Below, piece after piece: positions 42,641 through 52,511 of a stretch of 64,000 nucleotides of DNA. Positions within the stretch are counted from its first letter, which is position 1. Each line of letters starts with the position of its first letter. The position numbers and the translations under genes were made by a program. Source of the stretch: Mycolicibacterium hodleri (GTDB lineage Bacteria > Actinomycetota > Actinomycetes > Mycobacteriales > Mycobacteriaceae); NCBI RefSeq assembly GCF_006439015.1, contig NZ_RCZG01000004.1, positions 436,733 to 500,732 of the forward strand, in the 5' to 3' direction. A model generated the notes under the pieces. That model saw nothing but the letters and a program-made list of their open reading frames with translations, had not been told where the DNA came from and searched no databases.

Positions 42641-43620
42641 GCCCACGACTCGATGATCTCCCTCGCGATCGAGATTGACCCAGGCAATAGCAGCCGCGAC
42701 GGCGAATCACTGCTCCAATCGCCGTCGGCCAGCGCGGCACGGACCTCGGGGCGAGTGAACCACGCGGCCTCCGCGATCTCGCCGTCGCTGAAGAAGAACT
42801 CCTGCTCCGGGTCCCCGATCGCGTGGAATCCGACCATCAGAGAGCGCGGAAACGGCCACGGTTGACTGCCCAGGTACGTCACGTCGGTGACGTTCAAGCC
42901 GATCTCTTCAGCGACCTCCCGCACGACGCAGCCCTCGAAGGACTCGCCGGCCTCCACGAAACCAGCTATGAGCGAGAACAACCGTTCCGGCCACACCGTT
43001 TGACGGGCGAGCACCGCGCGGTCGTGCCCATCGTGAATCAGACAGATGACCGCGGGGTCGAGGCGGGGGAACTCCTCGTGTCCGTTGACCGGATTGATCC
43101 GGGACCACCCCGACTTGTGCTGCTTGGTCGGCGAGCCGTCGACGGCGCTGAAGCGTGCACTGTCATGCCAATTCAGCAGCGCGGTCGCGGTCGCCACGAG
43201 TTGGGCGCTGAGGTCGTCGAAGATCGCACCCGCCCGTCGCAGGTCGAGGACCTCCGATTCGGCGTGCGGATCCTCCGGACCCTCGAGCGCCCCGCGCATC
43301 CCCCACACGTGCCTGCCGTCCGGCATCCGGCCGAGGAACACCGCGTGATCGTCTGGCTTCGGGGCGTGCTTGATGGCCTTGCCGAGGACCACCTGACCGC
43401 CAGAAATGAGCACCTGATTGCGCCGATCGACCTTCAGCAGCAGGGCATCGCTCCACCCGGCCACAGCGGCGTCGACATCCGTGCGCAGGTGGTCGGCACG
43501 GTCAGCGCCCACCCGCGACAGTAGGGGGACGTTTCGCAGACTGAATGCTGCGTTCTCGTTGCCATCTCCCGAGTCGCTGCGCTCTCCCCCGCAAGCGGAG
43601 GGACCCCCAGCACCGTTCAC
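42628..43620 (-). CDS. nudC: NAD(+) diphosphatase NudC (Nudix)
   Basis: 330 residues. The Nudix box is GFVEAGESFEGCVVREVAEE, followed 20 residues later by SQPWPFPRSLMVGF, the signature of NADH pyrophosphatases that cleave NAD(H) and can act on NAD-capped RNA. The GTG at 43620 overlaps the stop of the K+-channel gene as GTGA, so the genes are coupled; the first 30 residues (MNGAGGPSACGGERSDSGDG) are low complexity, and a later start is possible. The 3' end runs into a 20-bp VNTR. No obvious zinc-binding four-Cys cluster as in E. coli NudC is visible. Confidence 0.92.
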   Translation of the reverse strand: MNGAGGPSACGGERSDSGDGNENAAFSLRNVPLLSRVGADRADHLRTDVDAAVAGWSDALLLKVDRRNQVLISGGQVVLGKAIKHAPKPDDHAVFLGRMPDGRHVWGMRGALEGPEDPHAESEVLDLRRAGAIFDDLSAQLVATATALLNWHDSARFSAVDGSPTKQHKSGWSRINPVNGHEEFPRLDPAVICLIHDGHDRAVLARQTVWPERLFSLIAGFVEAGESFEGCVVREVAEEIGLNVTDVTYLGSQPWPFPRSLMVGFHAIGDPEQEFFFSDGEIAEAAWFTRPEVRAALADGDWSSDSPSRLLLPGSISIAREIIESWAFSP

Positions 43621-44696
43621 CGGTCGGCGTCCGCGTTGCGGATGTAGAGCAATCGGTCGCCCAGTTCCATGGCATCGGCCTCCGGTGCGTCCACCCGCAC
43701 CAAATTCCCCTCGCGGACCACTCCCAGTACGAGGTCGGACAGGTGGCGCGCGGAGCCGCCGACCTCCTTGGACGTCACGTCGCGCTCCGCGATGGCGAAC
43801 CCGGCATCAGGAGTGAGTAGGTCCTCGATGAGTTCCACGACCGTTGGCGTGTTGGCCGCCATCCCGAGTAACCGACCTGCGGTCTCCGAGGACACCACGA
43901 CCGAGTCGGCACCCGACTGCAGGAGCAGATGCTGGTTCTCCGACTCGCGGATCGACGCAATGATTTTCGCCTTGGGCGCGAGCTCACGTGCAGTCAGCGT
44001 GACGAGCACCGCGGTCGGATCACTGTTGGTGGCGACGACGATCGCCTTGGCGTGCTGAGCGCCGGCAAGCCTGAGCACGTCGGCGCGATTGGCGTCCCCG
44101 TGCACGGTGACCAGTCCGGCCTTGTCGGCGCGGTCCAGCGCCGACCGCTCGGTGTCCACGACGACGATCTCGCCGCTCTTGGCACCATCACCGATCATGG
44201 CTGAGACCGCCGTCTTGCCCTTGGTGCCGTAACCGACGACGACGATGTGGTCGCGCATCTTTCTCCTCCACTGCTGGATCTTGAGGGTCTGACGCGATGC
44301 CTCCGTCAGGGTCTCCACCGTCGTACCGATCAATACGATGAGGAATGCCACTCGCAGCGGCGTGATCACCAGGACGTTGATCAGCCGTGCCGACGGGGTG
44401 AACGGGGTGATGTCGCCGTAGCCCGTCGTGGACAGCGAAACGGTCGCGTAGTACAGGCAGTCCAGAAACGACAACTCATCGTTCTGGACGTCGCGATAGC
44501 CGTCCCGGTCCAGGTAGACAATGAATACCGCAGCGAACAACGCCAGCAGCGCGTACAGCACCCGCTTCGCAATCTTGCGCGCGGGACTCACCGGGGTCTC
44601 GGGGATTCGAAGCGTGCCGACCAGCGCATGGTCGGGCAGAGTGGTCAGGGTCTGATCGAGCGCCTCCATTCGGCGACGCAACCTACCCGTGGCCAC
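43617..44696 (-). CDS. K+ channel with RCK/TrkA domain (Rv3200c homolog)
   Basis: 359 residues: two membrane helices around a pore loop with the selectivity filter STTGYGDITPF, then a TrkA-N/RCK Rossmann domain (DHIVVVGYGTKGKTAVSAMI, SALDRADKAGLVTVHGDANR) and a TrkA-C domain near the end. Typical bacterial two-TM ligand-gated potassium channel. It is followed by nudC with a 4-base overlap, so the pair is an operon. The start at 44696 is the longest frame; ATG at 44669 (MEALDQTLTT) is an alternative. Confidence 0.92.
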   Translation of the reverse strand: MATGRLRRRMEALDQTLTTLPDHALVGTLRIPETPVSPARKIAKRVLYALLALFAAVFIVYLDRDGYRDVQNDELSFLDCLYYATVSLSTTGYGDITPFTPSARLINVLVITPLRVAFLIVLIGTTVETLTEASRQTLKIQQWRRKMRDHIVVVGYGTKGKTAVSAMIGDGAKSGEIVVVDTERSALDRADKAGLVTVHGDANRADVLRLAGAQHAKAIVVATNSDPTAVLVTLTARELAPKAKIIASIRESENQHLLLQSGADSVVVSSETAGRLLGMAANTPTVVELIEDLLTPDAGFAIAERDVTSKEVGGSARHLSDLVLGVVREGNLVRVDAPEADAMELGDRLLYIRNADADR

Positions 44697-44741
44697 GAGG
44701 GCCCATCATCCGCCCAACTCGTCGCACAGCACAATGTAACC

Positions 44742-45143
44742 ATGACCTCCCTCACACCGGCATCCGACAAGGCGTCCAGTCAGACCACGGCGCAGCGGAT
44801 GGGAGCCATGCTCGTGGGCATGGGCGTACTCCACTTCGTCGCTCCGAAACCGTTCGACACCATCGTCCCGGCAGAACTGCCCGGCCCTGCCCGGTTCTAC
44901 ACGCTGGCCTCCGGCGTCGCGGAGGCTGCGACCGGTGCGATGCTTCTGGCGCCTCGCACCCGCCGCGTTGGTGCGCTCGCGGCAGTTGCGCTCTACGTCG
45001 GCGTCTTCCCGGCGAACATCAACTCGATCCGGGTGATGTGGGACAAGGGGTGGCCCGCGCGGATCGGCACGATCGCCCGGCTTCCGATGCAGATCCCCAT
45101 GATCACGCAGGCGCTCAAGGTGTACCGCAACGCACCTCGCTAA
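44742..45143 (+). CDS. DoxX-like small membrane protein
   Basis: 133 residues from MTSLTPASDKASSQTTAQRM with four hydrophobic segments (MGAMLVGMGVLHFVAPKPFD; RFYTLASGVAEAATGAMLLA; VGALAAVALYVGVFPANINS). The pattern matches DoxX/DUF417-like membrane proteins. It is divergent from the K+ channel gene and convergent with adnB, with which its end overlaps by four bases. The longer frame from 44247 is antisense to the channel gene and was not used. Confidence 0.82.
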   Translation: MTSLTPASDKASSQTTAQRMGAMLVGMGVLHFVAPKPFDTIVPAELPGPARFYTLASGVAEAATGAMLLAPRTRRVGALAAVALYVGVFPANINSIRVMWDKGWPARIGTIARLPMQIPMITQALKVYRNAPR

Positions 45144-48100
45144 GCGGCGCCGAGCAAGCGGGCCAAGGCGGCTGCATCGGGCAGCCCGTCGGGTTCGACG
45201 GTCCGGCCGCTGCGCACGTAGTGGAATGCCGCCCGCACCGAGTCGGGCGGGACACCGGCCGTCGCCGCCCACGCCAGCCGGTAGACGGCGAGCTGAACGG
45301 CGTTCTGCTGCAATGCCTCCGTGGTCGCGGGCGGATCACCGGTCTTCCAGTCCACCACGGTGACGCCGCCATCATCGTCGGCGAACACCGCGTCGATCCG
45401 GCCACGGATCACCGTGCCGTCGATGACCATGTCGAACGGGACCTCGACGTCGACCGGGATCCTCGATGCCCACGGAGACACGGCGAAGGCCGCTTGGAGT
45501 TCGGCGAGCCGCTCGGCCTCGGCCAATCCCAACTCACCGTCCACGGCTCCCGGCAGGTCTTCGAGATCGAATAGCCGCTCGGCGTGGAAGAACCGCTGCA
45601 CCCAGTCGTGGAAGGCCGTGCCCAACAGCGCCTGCGCATCGGGACGCACCGGCAGACGCCGCTGTAGTCTGCGCAGCGCACCGTCGGGGTCGCGACCGAT
45701 GTCCACCAGCGCACTCACCGAGAGTTGCGGTGGCAGAACCGGAGCCGGCCGCACAAGCGCCAACTCACGTTCGGCCAGCAGTGCGTCGACGTCAGCGGCC
45801 CACCCCTCGACATCCACCTCGTCCATCGCATCGGACGGGGCTGCTGCCGCCATCGCGGCACCGACCAGTTCGGCGCCGCTGTCGACGTGAGCGCGGCCGG
45901 CATCGGCGGAATCGACGGGCCAGGATCGTTCCATCACGTTGTCCCGCAACGGGTTGACGTCTCCGTCGGCGGGCGCGGGCGCCCAATGGTCGATGATCCC
46001 ACACGGATCTCCAGTGGCCGCGGCCCGGTCGATCACGTCCTTGATCTCGAGCAGGAAGTCCGATGGACCGCGGGGCTTGGACTCCGTGGCACCCCAGTGA
46101 TGACCCGACAGCACCAGCGTGTCCTCGGCCCGCGTGAGGGCTACGTAGAGCAGTCGACGTTCCTCGTCGATGCGGCGCTGATCGAGGGTCTTGCGGTGGG
46201 CGGCAATCCTGTCCGACAGCGTCTTTCGATCGTTGACGTCAGACGTATCGAGCACGGGCACCCCATGCTTTGAGACCGAGGCGCGGTCGCCACGCAGCAG
46301 CGGAGGCAGATCACCGGCGTCCGTGAGCCAGGTCCGGGCCGTCCCCGTCGACGGGAACACCCGACTGCTGAGATGGGGCACGGCCACGATCTGCCACTCA
46401 AGGCCCTTCGCCGCGTGGACCGTCAGTATCTGGACGCGGTCCTTCGCCACCGTGAGTTCCGCGGGTGCCAGTCCGTTCTCCACCTCCATCGCAGCGTCCA
46501 GGAACGCCAAAAGACCGGCGACCGTGACCGCTGACCGCGAAGCGAACTCGGCGACGACATCAGAGAAGGCATCCAGGTGTTCGGTACCACACCAGCCTGC
46601 TGAAACCGACTGCGCAGCGCGGACTTCGGCGTCGAGACCCAGCATCCATCGAATCTCGCCGACCAGCTCGGGCAGAGGGTGGTGCAGTTGAGCGCGCAAC
46701 ACCGTCAGCTCATGGCAGAGCGCGACGATCCGGCCGTAACCGATGGGCGAGTACCGATCTGAGCGTCCCGGGTCGCAGATCGCGTCGGCCAGGCAGGCGG
46801 TATCGGCGTCGGGCCCGGCAGATGCGGCGATGTGGGCGGTCGACGACCTGTCGGTCGGAACCTTGGCGGCAGAGTCGAGCTCCACGGCCCGTCGCCACAG
46901 CGCCGTCACGTCGGCGGCGCCCAGCCGCCAGCGCGGCCCGGTGAGGGTGCGCATCGCGGCCGAGCCTGCGGTGGGGTCGGCCGCCAGCCGGAGCATCGCC
47001 ACGACGTCGGCCACCTCAGGCACCGACAACAAGCCTGACAGGCCGACCACCTCGACGGGCACCCCGCGGGCGGTGAGCGCATCGGCGATGGGCGCCGCGT
47101 CCGCGTTGCGGCGCACCAGCACGGCCGCCGTGGGAATGTCGACGCCCGACTCGACGGCTCCGTGGTAGATTCCCGCCAACTGGTCTGCGACCCAGTCTCT
47201 TTCGACGCTCACGTCGTGGAGGAGCGCGCAACGAATAGTGCCGGGCTGCGCGCCGGGCCGCGGCAGCAACTCGCGGACCGCCACTGACCGGCGACGCGCC
47301 TCCATCGAGATCGCGTTCGCCAACCGCAGTGCACGCGGCGGGTTGCGCCAGCTGGTGCGCAGTTCCAGCGTCGGAGCGGGGGTGCCGTCGGACAGGCAGA
47401 AGTCGGTGGTGAATCGGGGCAGATTGGTCGCCGACGCCCCGCGCCAGCCGTAGATGGACTGGATCGGATCGCCCACGGCGGTCAGAGCCAGATCGTCGTC
47501 GACTCCGCCACCGAAGAGTGACGAGAGCGCCACCCGTTGCGCGTGGCCGGTGTCCTGGTACTCATCGAGAAGCACCACCCGATACCTCCGGCGGAGGTCC
47601 GCGCCGACTTGGGGGACGGTCGCAGCGAGTCGGGCCGCCGCCGCCATCTGCATGCCGAAGTCCATGACGTTGTCGGCCCGCATCCGCTCGTGCAGCGCAT
47701 CGATCAGCGGCACCACGAGGGTGCGCTCGGCCTGGGTGGCCAGGAGCTTGAGCAGCGCCTGGGTGGGCCCGGTGTCGCGTTGCCGAGGTCCGGCAGGCAG
47801 TGCGTGCACCAACCGCTCCAGCTCGACGTGGGTGTCGCGCAACTGGTCGGTGTCGACGAGGTGCTCGGCCAGCTGACCGGCGAGCCGCAGCACCATCGCG
47901 GTCATGGTCGCCGGGGACTTCTCGGTGTGCAACGCCCCGGGATATTCGCACACCACGCGAAACGCCAACTGCCACAGTTCAGTTGCGCCGACCAACCGGG
48001 CCGACGGCTCCACCGGAAGCAGGAGCCCATGCTCGCGCAGTAGCGTGCCCGCGAACGCGTGATAGGTGCCGACCGAAGGGTGCTCGTCGACGTCGGAACG

Positions 48101-48397
48101 GTCGCCGGGAACCAAACCCGCCCCCGCCAGTCGCGCCAGCCTGGTACGCACGCGGCGGAGCAGCTGGCCCGCCGCCTTGCGGGTGAAGGTCAAACCAAGC
48201 ACCTCGCCCGGGCGCGCGTACCCGTTGGCAACCAGCCACACGACGCGCGCGGCCATCGTCTCGGTCTTGCCCGCTCCAGCTCCGGCGATCACCACCACCG
48301 GGCCGGGTGGCGCCGAGATCACCGCGGCCTGCTCCTCGGTTGGCACGAAGAGTCCGAGCTCGTCGGCCAACTCGGCCGGGCTGAAACGATCGATCAC
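45140..48397 (-). CDS. adnB: AdnB subunit of the AdnAB helicase-nuclease
   Basis: About 1085 residues from a GTG at 48397 overlapping the adnA stop (GTGA). UvrD-like motor: Walker A VVVIAGAGAGKTETMAARVV, DExx LLDEYQDTGHAQRVALSSLF, motif VI LLYVALTRAEDTLVLSGHHW. A C-terminal RecB-like nuclease follows, with VRAFADDDGG-type Asp and VVDWKTGDPPATTEALQQNA. AdnAB resects double-strand breaks in mycobacteria, replacing RecBCD in recombination. An open frame continues upstream to 49318, but that part is antisense-frame sequence within adnA. Confidence 0.95.
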   Translation of the reverse strand: MIDRFSPAELADELGLFVPTEEQAAVISAPPGPVVVIAGAGAGKTETMAARVVWLVANGYARPGEVLGLTFTRKAAGQLLRRVRTRLARLAGAGLVPGDRSDVDEHPSVGTYHAFAGTLLREHGLLLPVEPSARLVGATELWQLAFRVVCEYPGALHTEKSPATMTAMVLRLAGQLAEHLVDTDQLRDTHVELERLVHALPAGPRQRDTGPTQALLKLLATQAERTLVVPLIDALHERMRADNVMDFGMQMAAAARLAATVPQVGADLRRRYRVVLLDEYQDTGHAQRVALSSLFGGGVDDDLALTAVGDPIQSIYGWRGASATNLPRFTTDFCLSDGTPAPTLELRTSWRNPPRALRLANAISMEARRRSVAVRELLPRPGAQPGTIRCALLHDVSVERDWVADQLAGIYHGAVESGVDIPTAAVLVRRNADAAPIADALTARGVPVEVVGLSGLLSVPEVADVVAMLRLAADPTAGSAAMRTLTGPRWRLGAADVTALWRRAVELDSAAKVPTDRSSTAHIAASAGPDADTACLADAICDPGRSDRYSPIGYGRIVALCHELTVLRAQLHHPLPELVGEIRWMLGLDAEVRAAQSVSAGWCGTEHLDAFSDVVAEFASRSAVTVAGLLAFLDAAMEVENGLAPAELTVAKDRVQILTVHAAKGLEWQIVAVPHLSSRVFPSTGTARTWLTDAGDLPPLLRGDRASVSKHGVPVLDTSDVNDRKTLSDRIAAHRKTLDQRRIDEERRLLYVALTRAEDTLVLSGHHWGATESKPRGPSDFLLEIKDVIDRAAATGDPCGIIDHWAPAPADGDVNPLRDNVMERSWPVDSADAGRAHVDSGAELVGAAMAAAAPSDAMDEVDVEGWAADVDALLAERELALVRPAPVLPPQLSVSALVDIGRDPDGALRRLQRRLPVRPDAQALLGTAFHDWVQRFFHAERLFDLEDLPGAVDGELGLAEAERLAELQAAFAVSPWASRIPVDVEVPFDMVIDGTVIRGRIDAVFADDDGGVTVVDWKTGDPPATTEALQQNAVQLAVYRLAWAATAGVPPDSVRAAFHYVRSGRTVEPDGLPDAAALARLLGAA

Positions 48398-51300
48398 GAG
48401 CTTCCTCTCAACGCTGCCTGTGCCGGACACATCGCCCGCACGGGGCAGTGGGCGCAGCCGTCGTTGACGCGCGCCACGAACTCTGGCCCTCTGGTGGCGC
48501 CCGCCGCCTGCTGGACACGGTCGCGCCACTCGTCGCGATCGTCGGACGTCATCGGGTTCTGATCGCGTTCGGTGGCGCCCGCCGCACCGATCTTGCCGAG
48601 GTAGACAAGGCGTCCGCCACCGGCCTCGTCGCCCTGGGGCAGAACCCCTTCCGCGATCGCCAACTGATACATGGCGAGCTGTGCGTGGCGCTGCGCGTCG
48701 TCCTTGCCGACCGGACTCTTTCCGGTCTTGACGTCGACGACGACGAGCCTGCCCTCCGCGTCGCGCTCCAACCTGTCGACCCGCCCGCGGACCCGCACTT
48801 CCGGCTGATCGGTGCTGCCCGGCGCAACGATCCCTTCGACGTCGACCTCGGTGCCCACCTCGGTGAGTTCGCGGCGCGTCTGGGCACGCCACTCCAGAAA
48901 TGCCGTCAGCATGCCCCGGTGTCGAGCCAGTTCGTTCGCGGCATGCCACGGCGCATCGAACGGCAGCCCCTCCCACACTGATTCGAGTTCCGCCAACATC
49001 TGCGACTCGGACTTCGCGGCGTCGGACACCAACGCGTGCACCAGCGTGCCGAGGGCGGACCGCACGCCGCGAGCGTCGCTGCCCCCGTGCCGTTCGAGCA
49101 GCCACCGCAGGGGACAGTCGGCCAACGTCTGCAGAGTCGATGGTGACAACGTCACGACGTAGCCGTCGTCGGACCAGAGCGGCTCCCCTGTCGAGGCCGT
49201 GGTGGTGCCGTACCACTGCGCGGGCGCGGAGCCAGGCACCCCCGCCTGCGCCAACCGGGCCAATTGCACTGCGGCACAGGCGCGCATCGCATCCGCCACC
49301 GCACCTTCCGGCGCGCACACCACCGCGCGCAGCCTGCCGACCACTGCGGACGGCGCCAAGACCCGCGGCGCGCGAACTGGCTGCGCGTCCGCGTCCGGGC
49401 GCTCGGTCGCCAAGGCCGTCAGCTCGTTGCAGAACGGCGAGGGGAGCATGGCGTCGTCACCCTCGTCGCCGTCGACGGCGGTCACCAGCACGTGGGTGCG
49501 CGCCCTGCCCAGCGCAGCGATCAACAGCCTGCGTTCCTCTGCGAGCAACGGCGCCCTGGTTGACGTCCCGTCGGCGATGCCGTCGAGAACGTCCACGAGT
49601 TGCTGAGTGGCGAGCACTCCCCCGCGCGGGACGACGTTGGGCCACAACCCTTCCTGCAGTCCGGCGATAACGACGAACTCCCACTCGCGACCGAGGGCGG
49701 CATGCGCGGAGACCAGCGCGACCGACTCACCGTGGCGACCCGATTCGCCGTCTCCAGAGGCCAACACCATTGCTCGGACGTGATCGACGAACCCGGACAC
49801 GGATGCGCCCGTGGTGTGGGTGACGTACTGCTCGGCAACGTCGAAGAGGGCCGTCACGGCGTCTAGGTCGCGCCCTGCCTGGGCGCCGACCGTGCCGGCT
49901 CGCTCAACCGCTGCCAGCCAACGCCGCTGCAGACCAGTTTGATGCCACGCCTGCCAGAGGGTGAACCTGGCGTCCAGTCCGTCGGCGTGACTGCGGCGGG
50001 CTGCGACCACGACCTTGCGTACGCGTAGCAGGGCTCTCAGCAGCTGACCCGGCACGTCGGTGTCCATCCGATGCTCGCGATCGAGCGCATCGACGAGCAG
50101 GTCGGCGAACTCCCGTGGAGGTTCGCTCGCGTCCGTCCGGCGCAGGGTCCGGCGCAGCTGTCGCAGGGACACCGGATCGACCCGACCGATCGGACCGGTG
50201 AGCAACGACACGGCCCGTTCCCCGTCGAGGCCGTCGGTCGTCACGTCGAGCACGGTCAGCAGAGCTGCGACGGCTGGGTGCTCGGCGAGCGGACCCGTCG
50301 ACGCCTGCTGGTCGACGGGTACTCCCGCAGCCATCAGGGCGCGCGTCAACGCCGCTCCCGTGCGAGGCACGGAGCGCACGATCACCGCCATCTCGGACCA
50401 CGGCACGCCATCCACCAAGTGGGCGCGGCGTAACGCGTCGGCGATCATGGCGGACTCGGCACGCTCGGTCGCAGCGATCCGCACCTCCAGCGACCCGGCT
50501 CGATCGTCGGCAGCGGTCAGCTGCCTGGCGTAGTCGACCCCGGGCAGTCGACTTGCGATACCCGTGACGGCACGAGCGATGGCTGCGGCGCACCGGTGTG
50601 ACTCGGTGAGCACGATCGTCGGGTGCTCCCCCGCGCTGAGCAGCGCCGGATCGGCGCCTCGGTACCCGAACACCGACTGGTTCGGATCGCCCGCGATCAG
50701 TGCGAGGTCAGCGCCGGCGGCCAGCACCCGCACCAGCAACGCGGCCTGCGGGTCGAGGTTCTGCGCATCGTCGACCAGAAGCAGGCGGATTCTGCTCCGC
50801 TCGGCCGCCAGCAGGTCAGGATCGGCGGCGAACGCCTCGAGTGCGGCACCGACGAGTTCCGCCGCCCCCAAGGCGGGGACCGTGGCCTGCGGCGCAGCCA
50901 TGCCGACTGCGGACCGGAGCAACATCACCTGCTCGTACACCTGCGCGAACCGACCCGCCGCCACCCACTCCGCACGTCCTGCGCGCCTGCCGATGCGTTG
51001 CAGCTCAACGGGTTCCACTCCGCGCTCGGTGCAGCGCGCCAGCAGATCGCGAAGCTCGTTGGCGAACCCGACGGTGCCGAGCGCGGGCATCAGATGCCGG
51101 GGCCACGTCACCGAAGCGTCGGCACCGTCTTCGAGATCACCGGCGACCAGTTCGCGGATGATGCCGTCCTGCTCGGCGCTGGTGATCAAACGCGGGGGCG
51201 GATCACCGTTGCGCTGGGCCGCCAGCCTCAGCACCGCAAAGGCGTAGGAGTGGATGGTGCGGATCATCGGTTCCCGTACCGCCGACGGGCCGCCGTCACC

Positions 51301-51525
51301 CAGCAGCGCCGCAGTCACCGACGCACGGGCCCGAGAACTCAACTTGGCCGAACCCGTCAACAACAGAACTGATTCCGGATCGGTTCCTTCGGCGATGCGC
51401 CCGGCAGCGGTGTCGACCAGCAGCGAACTCTTTCCCGTGCCCGGCCCACCGAGCACCCGCACGGTGCCACGAAGACCGGGTTCGGTCAGCACGGTGGGCG
51501 ACAGTGCGGTGCGTGGTGCGGGCAT
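48394..51525 (-). CDS. adnA: AdnA subunit of the AdnAB helicase-nuclease
   Basis: About 1043 residues from MPAPRTALSPTVLTEPGLRG; the 23 codons upstream of this ATG lie in or beside a tandem repeat and are unlikely to be translated. N-terminal motor-like domain with RVLGGPGTGKSSLLVDTAAG and LLLVDDAQNLDPQAALLVRV, C-terminal nuclease with VVDVKTGKSPVGKDDAQRHA, and a terminal Cys cluster (CAHCPVRAMC) like the Fe-S module of AddB/AdnA proteins. Coupled to adnB by GTGA. In M. tuberculosis the equivalent pair is Rv3202c-Rv3201c. Confidence 0.95.
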   Translation of the reverse strand: MPAPRTALSPTVLTEPGLRGTVRVLGGPGTGKSSLLVDTAAGRIAEGTDPESVLLLTGSAKLSSRARASVTAALLGDGGPSAVREPMIRTIHSYAFAVLRLAAQRNGDPPPRLITSAEQDGIIRELVAGDLEDGADASVTWPRHLMPALGTVGFANELRDLLARCTERGVEPVELQRIGRRAGRAEWVAAGRFAQVYEQVMLLRSAVGMAAPQATVPALGAAELVGAALEAFAADPDLLAAERSRIRLLLVDDAQNLDPQAALLVRVLAAGADLALIAGDPNQSVFGYRGADPALLSAGEHPTIVLTESHRCAAAIARAVTGIASRLPGVDYARQLTAADDRAGSLEVRIAATERAESAMIADALRRAHLVDGVPWSEMAVIVRSVPRTGAALTRALMAAGVPVDQQASTGPLAEHPAVAALLTVLDVTTDGLDGERAVSLLTGPIGRVDPVSLRQLRRTLRRTDASEPPREFADLLVDALDREHRMDTDVPGQLLRALLRVRKVVVAARRSHADGLDARFTLWQAWHQTGLQRRWLAAVERAGTVGAQAGRDLDAVTALFDVAEQYVTHTTGASVSGFVDHVRAMVLASGDGESGRHGESVALVSAHAALGREWEFVVIAGLQEGLWPNVVPRGGVLATQQLVDVLDGIADGTSTRAPLLAEERRLLIAALGRARTHVLVTAVDGDEGDDAMLPSPFCNELTALATERPDADAQPVRAPRVLAPSAVVGRLRAVVCAPEGAVADAMRACAAVQLARLAQAGVPGSAPAQWYGTTTASTGEPLWSDDGYVVTLSPSTLQTLADCPLRWLLERHGGSDARGVRSALGTLVHALVSDAAKSESQMLAELESVWEGLPFDAPWHAANELARHRGMLTAFLEWRAQTRRELTEVGTEVDVEGIVAPGSTDQPEVRVRGRVDRLERDAEGRLVVVDVKTGKSPVGKDDAQRHAQLAMYQLAIAEGVLPQGDEAGGGRLVYLGKIGAAGATERDQNPMTSDDRDEWRDRVQQAAGATRGPEFVARVNDGCAHCPVRAMCPAQAALRGSS

Positions 51526-51556
51526 GAGGACATGTGACCACGGGGGTACGACAGGG

Positions 51557-51692
51557 TCACGGCGGGCAGGAGCGGAGCGACCGGGGAATGTCACGGCGGG
51601 CAGGAGCGGAGCGACCGGGGAATGTCACGGCGGGCAGGAGCGCAGCGACCGGGGAATGTCACGGCGGGCAGGAGCGGAGCGACCGGGGGAAG
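51557..51692 (-). repeat. Four tandem copies of the 34-bp repeat, inverted relative to 34227
   Basis: Units start at 51557, 51591, 51625 and 51659. The minus strand of each unit contains GACATTCCCCGGTCGCTCCG, matching the array at 34227-34328 with a few differences. The array separates adnA from the divergent lipV gene. Confidence 0.9.
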
Positions 51693-51728
51693 TAGCACGC
51701 TGGAGCCGGTACTGGCAGCATCGACTCC

Positions 51729-52511
51729 GTGACTCCTGCGCTGCACTCCTACCGCTTCGGGCCTCGACGCCCCCCACAGATCCTGGCGCTTCACGGGTTG
51801 ACCGGGCACGGTCTGCGCTGGAAGACCCTTGCGGCGCAACACCTCCCGGAGTTCTCGATGCTGGCCCCGGACCTGATCGGACACGGCCACTCCTCATGGG
51901 CCGCCCCGTGGACCCTCGAGGCCAACGCCGAGGCACTCGCGGAACTCCTGGACCAGGACGCCGACGGTCCGGTGGTGGTGGTCGCGCACTCGTTCGGCGG
52001 TGCGGTCGCGCTGAGGCTCGCGGCCGTTCGGCCCGATCTGGTCGCGGCGCTGGTGCTGCTGGATCCGGCGGTGGGCCTCGACGGCGCGTGGACGAGAGAG
52101 ATCGCCGACGCGATGCTGGCCTCCCCCGACTATCCCGACCGGGCCGAGGCACGCGACGAGAAGGTGAACGGGTCATGGGGCGAGGTCGACGACGCCGAAC
52201 TCGAGCGTGACCTCGACGAGCACCTCATCGCCCTTCCGAATGGGCGGGTGGGCTGGCGGATCGGCATCCCGGCGATGATGTCGTACTGGAGCGAGCTGGC
52301 GCGGCCGATCTCGTTGCCGTCACAGGGAACGCCTACGACGGTCGTCAGGGCCACCAGGACCAACCCGCCGTACGTCTCCGAGGAACTCGTCTCGGCGTTG
52401 CGGACCCGCCTCGGCGCGGACTTCACCCTCGTCGACCTCGACTGCGATCACATGGTGCCGCATGCCAGACCCGCGGAGACCGCAGAACTGATCCGCAGCA
52501 TGGTGGGGTGA
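51729..52511 (+). CDS. lipV: Alpha/beta hydrolase LipV (Rv3203 homolog)
   Basis: 260 residues from a GTG (VTPALHSYRFGPRRPPQILA). Oxyanion segment LALHGLTGHGLRWKT, nucleophile elbow VVVAHSFGGAVALRLA (Ser), catalytic Asp/His near the C-terminus (LVDLDCDHMVPHARP, His). A typical esterase/lipase-like alpha/beta hydrolase without signal peptide. The stop overlaps the start of the next gene (GTGA), forming a two-gene unit conserved in mycobacteria. Confidence 0.92.
   Translation: MTPALHSYRFGPRRPPQILALHGLTGHGLRWKTLAAQHLPEFSMLAPDLIGHGHSSWAAPWTLEANAEALAELLDQDADGPVVVVAHSFGGAVALRLAAVRPDLVAALVLLDPAVGLDGAWTREIADAMLASPDYPDRAEARDEKVNGSWGEVDDAELERDLDEHLIALPNGRVGWRIGIPAMMSYWSELARPISLPSQGTPTTVVRATRTNPPYVSEELVSALRTRLGADFTLVDLDCDHMVPHARPAETAELIRSMVG

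Noticed and set aside
44247..44741. Upstream extension of the DoxX-like gene
   Set aside because: Antisense to the K+ channel gene; the hydrophobic, family-like part begins only at 44742.
48398..49318. 300-codon upstream extension of adnB
   Set aside because: It overlaps adnA in another frame and is Arg-rich without homology. The GTGA-coupled start at 48397 gives the expected protein.
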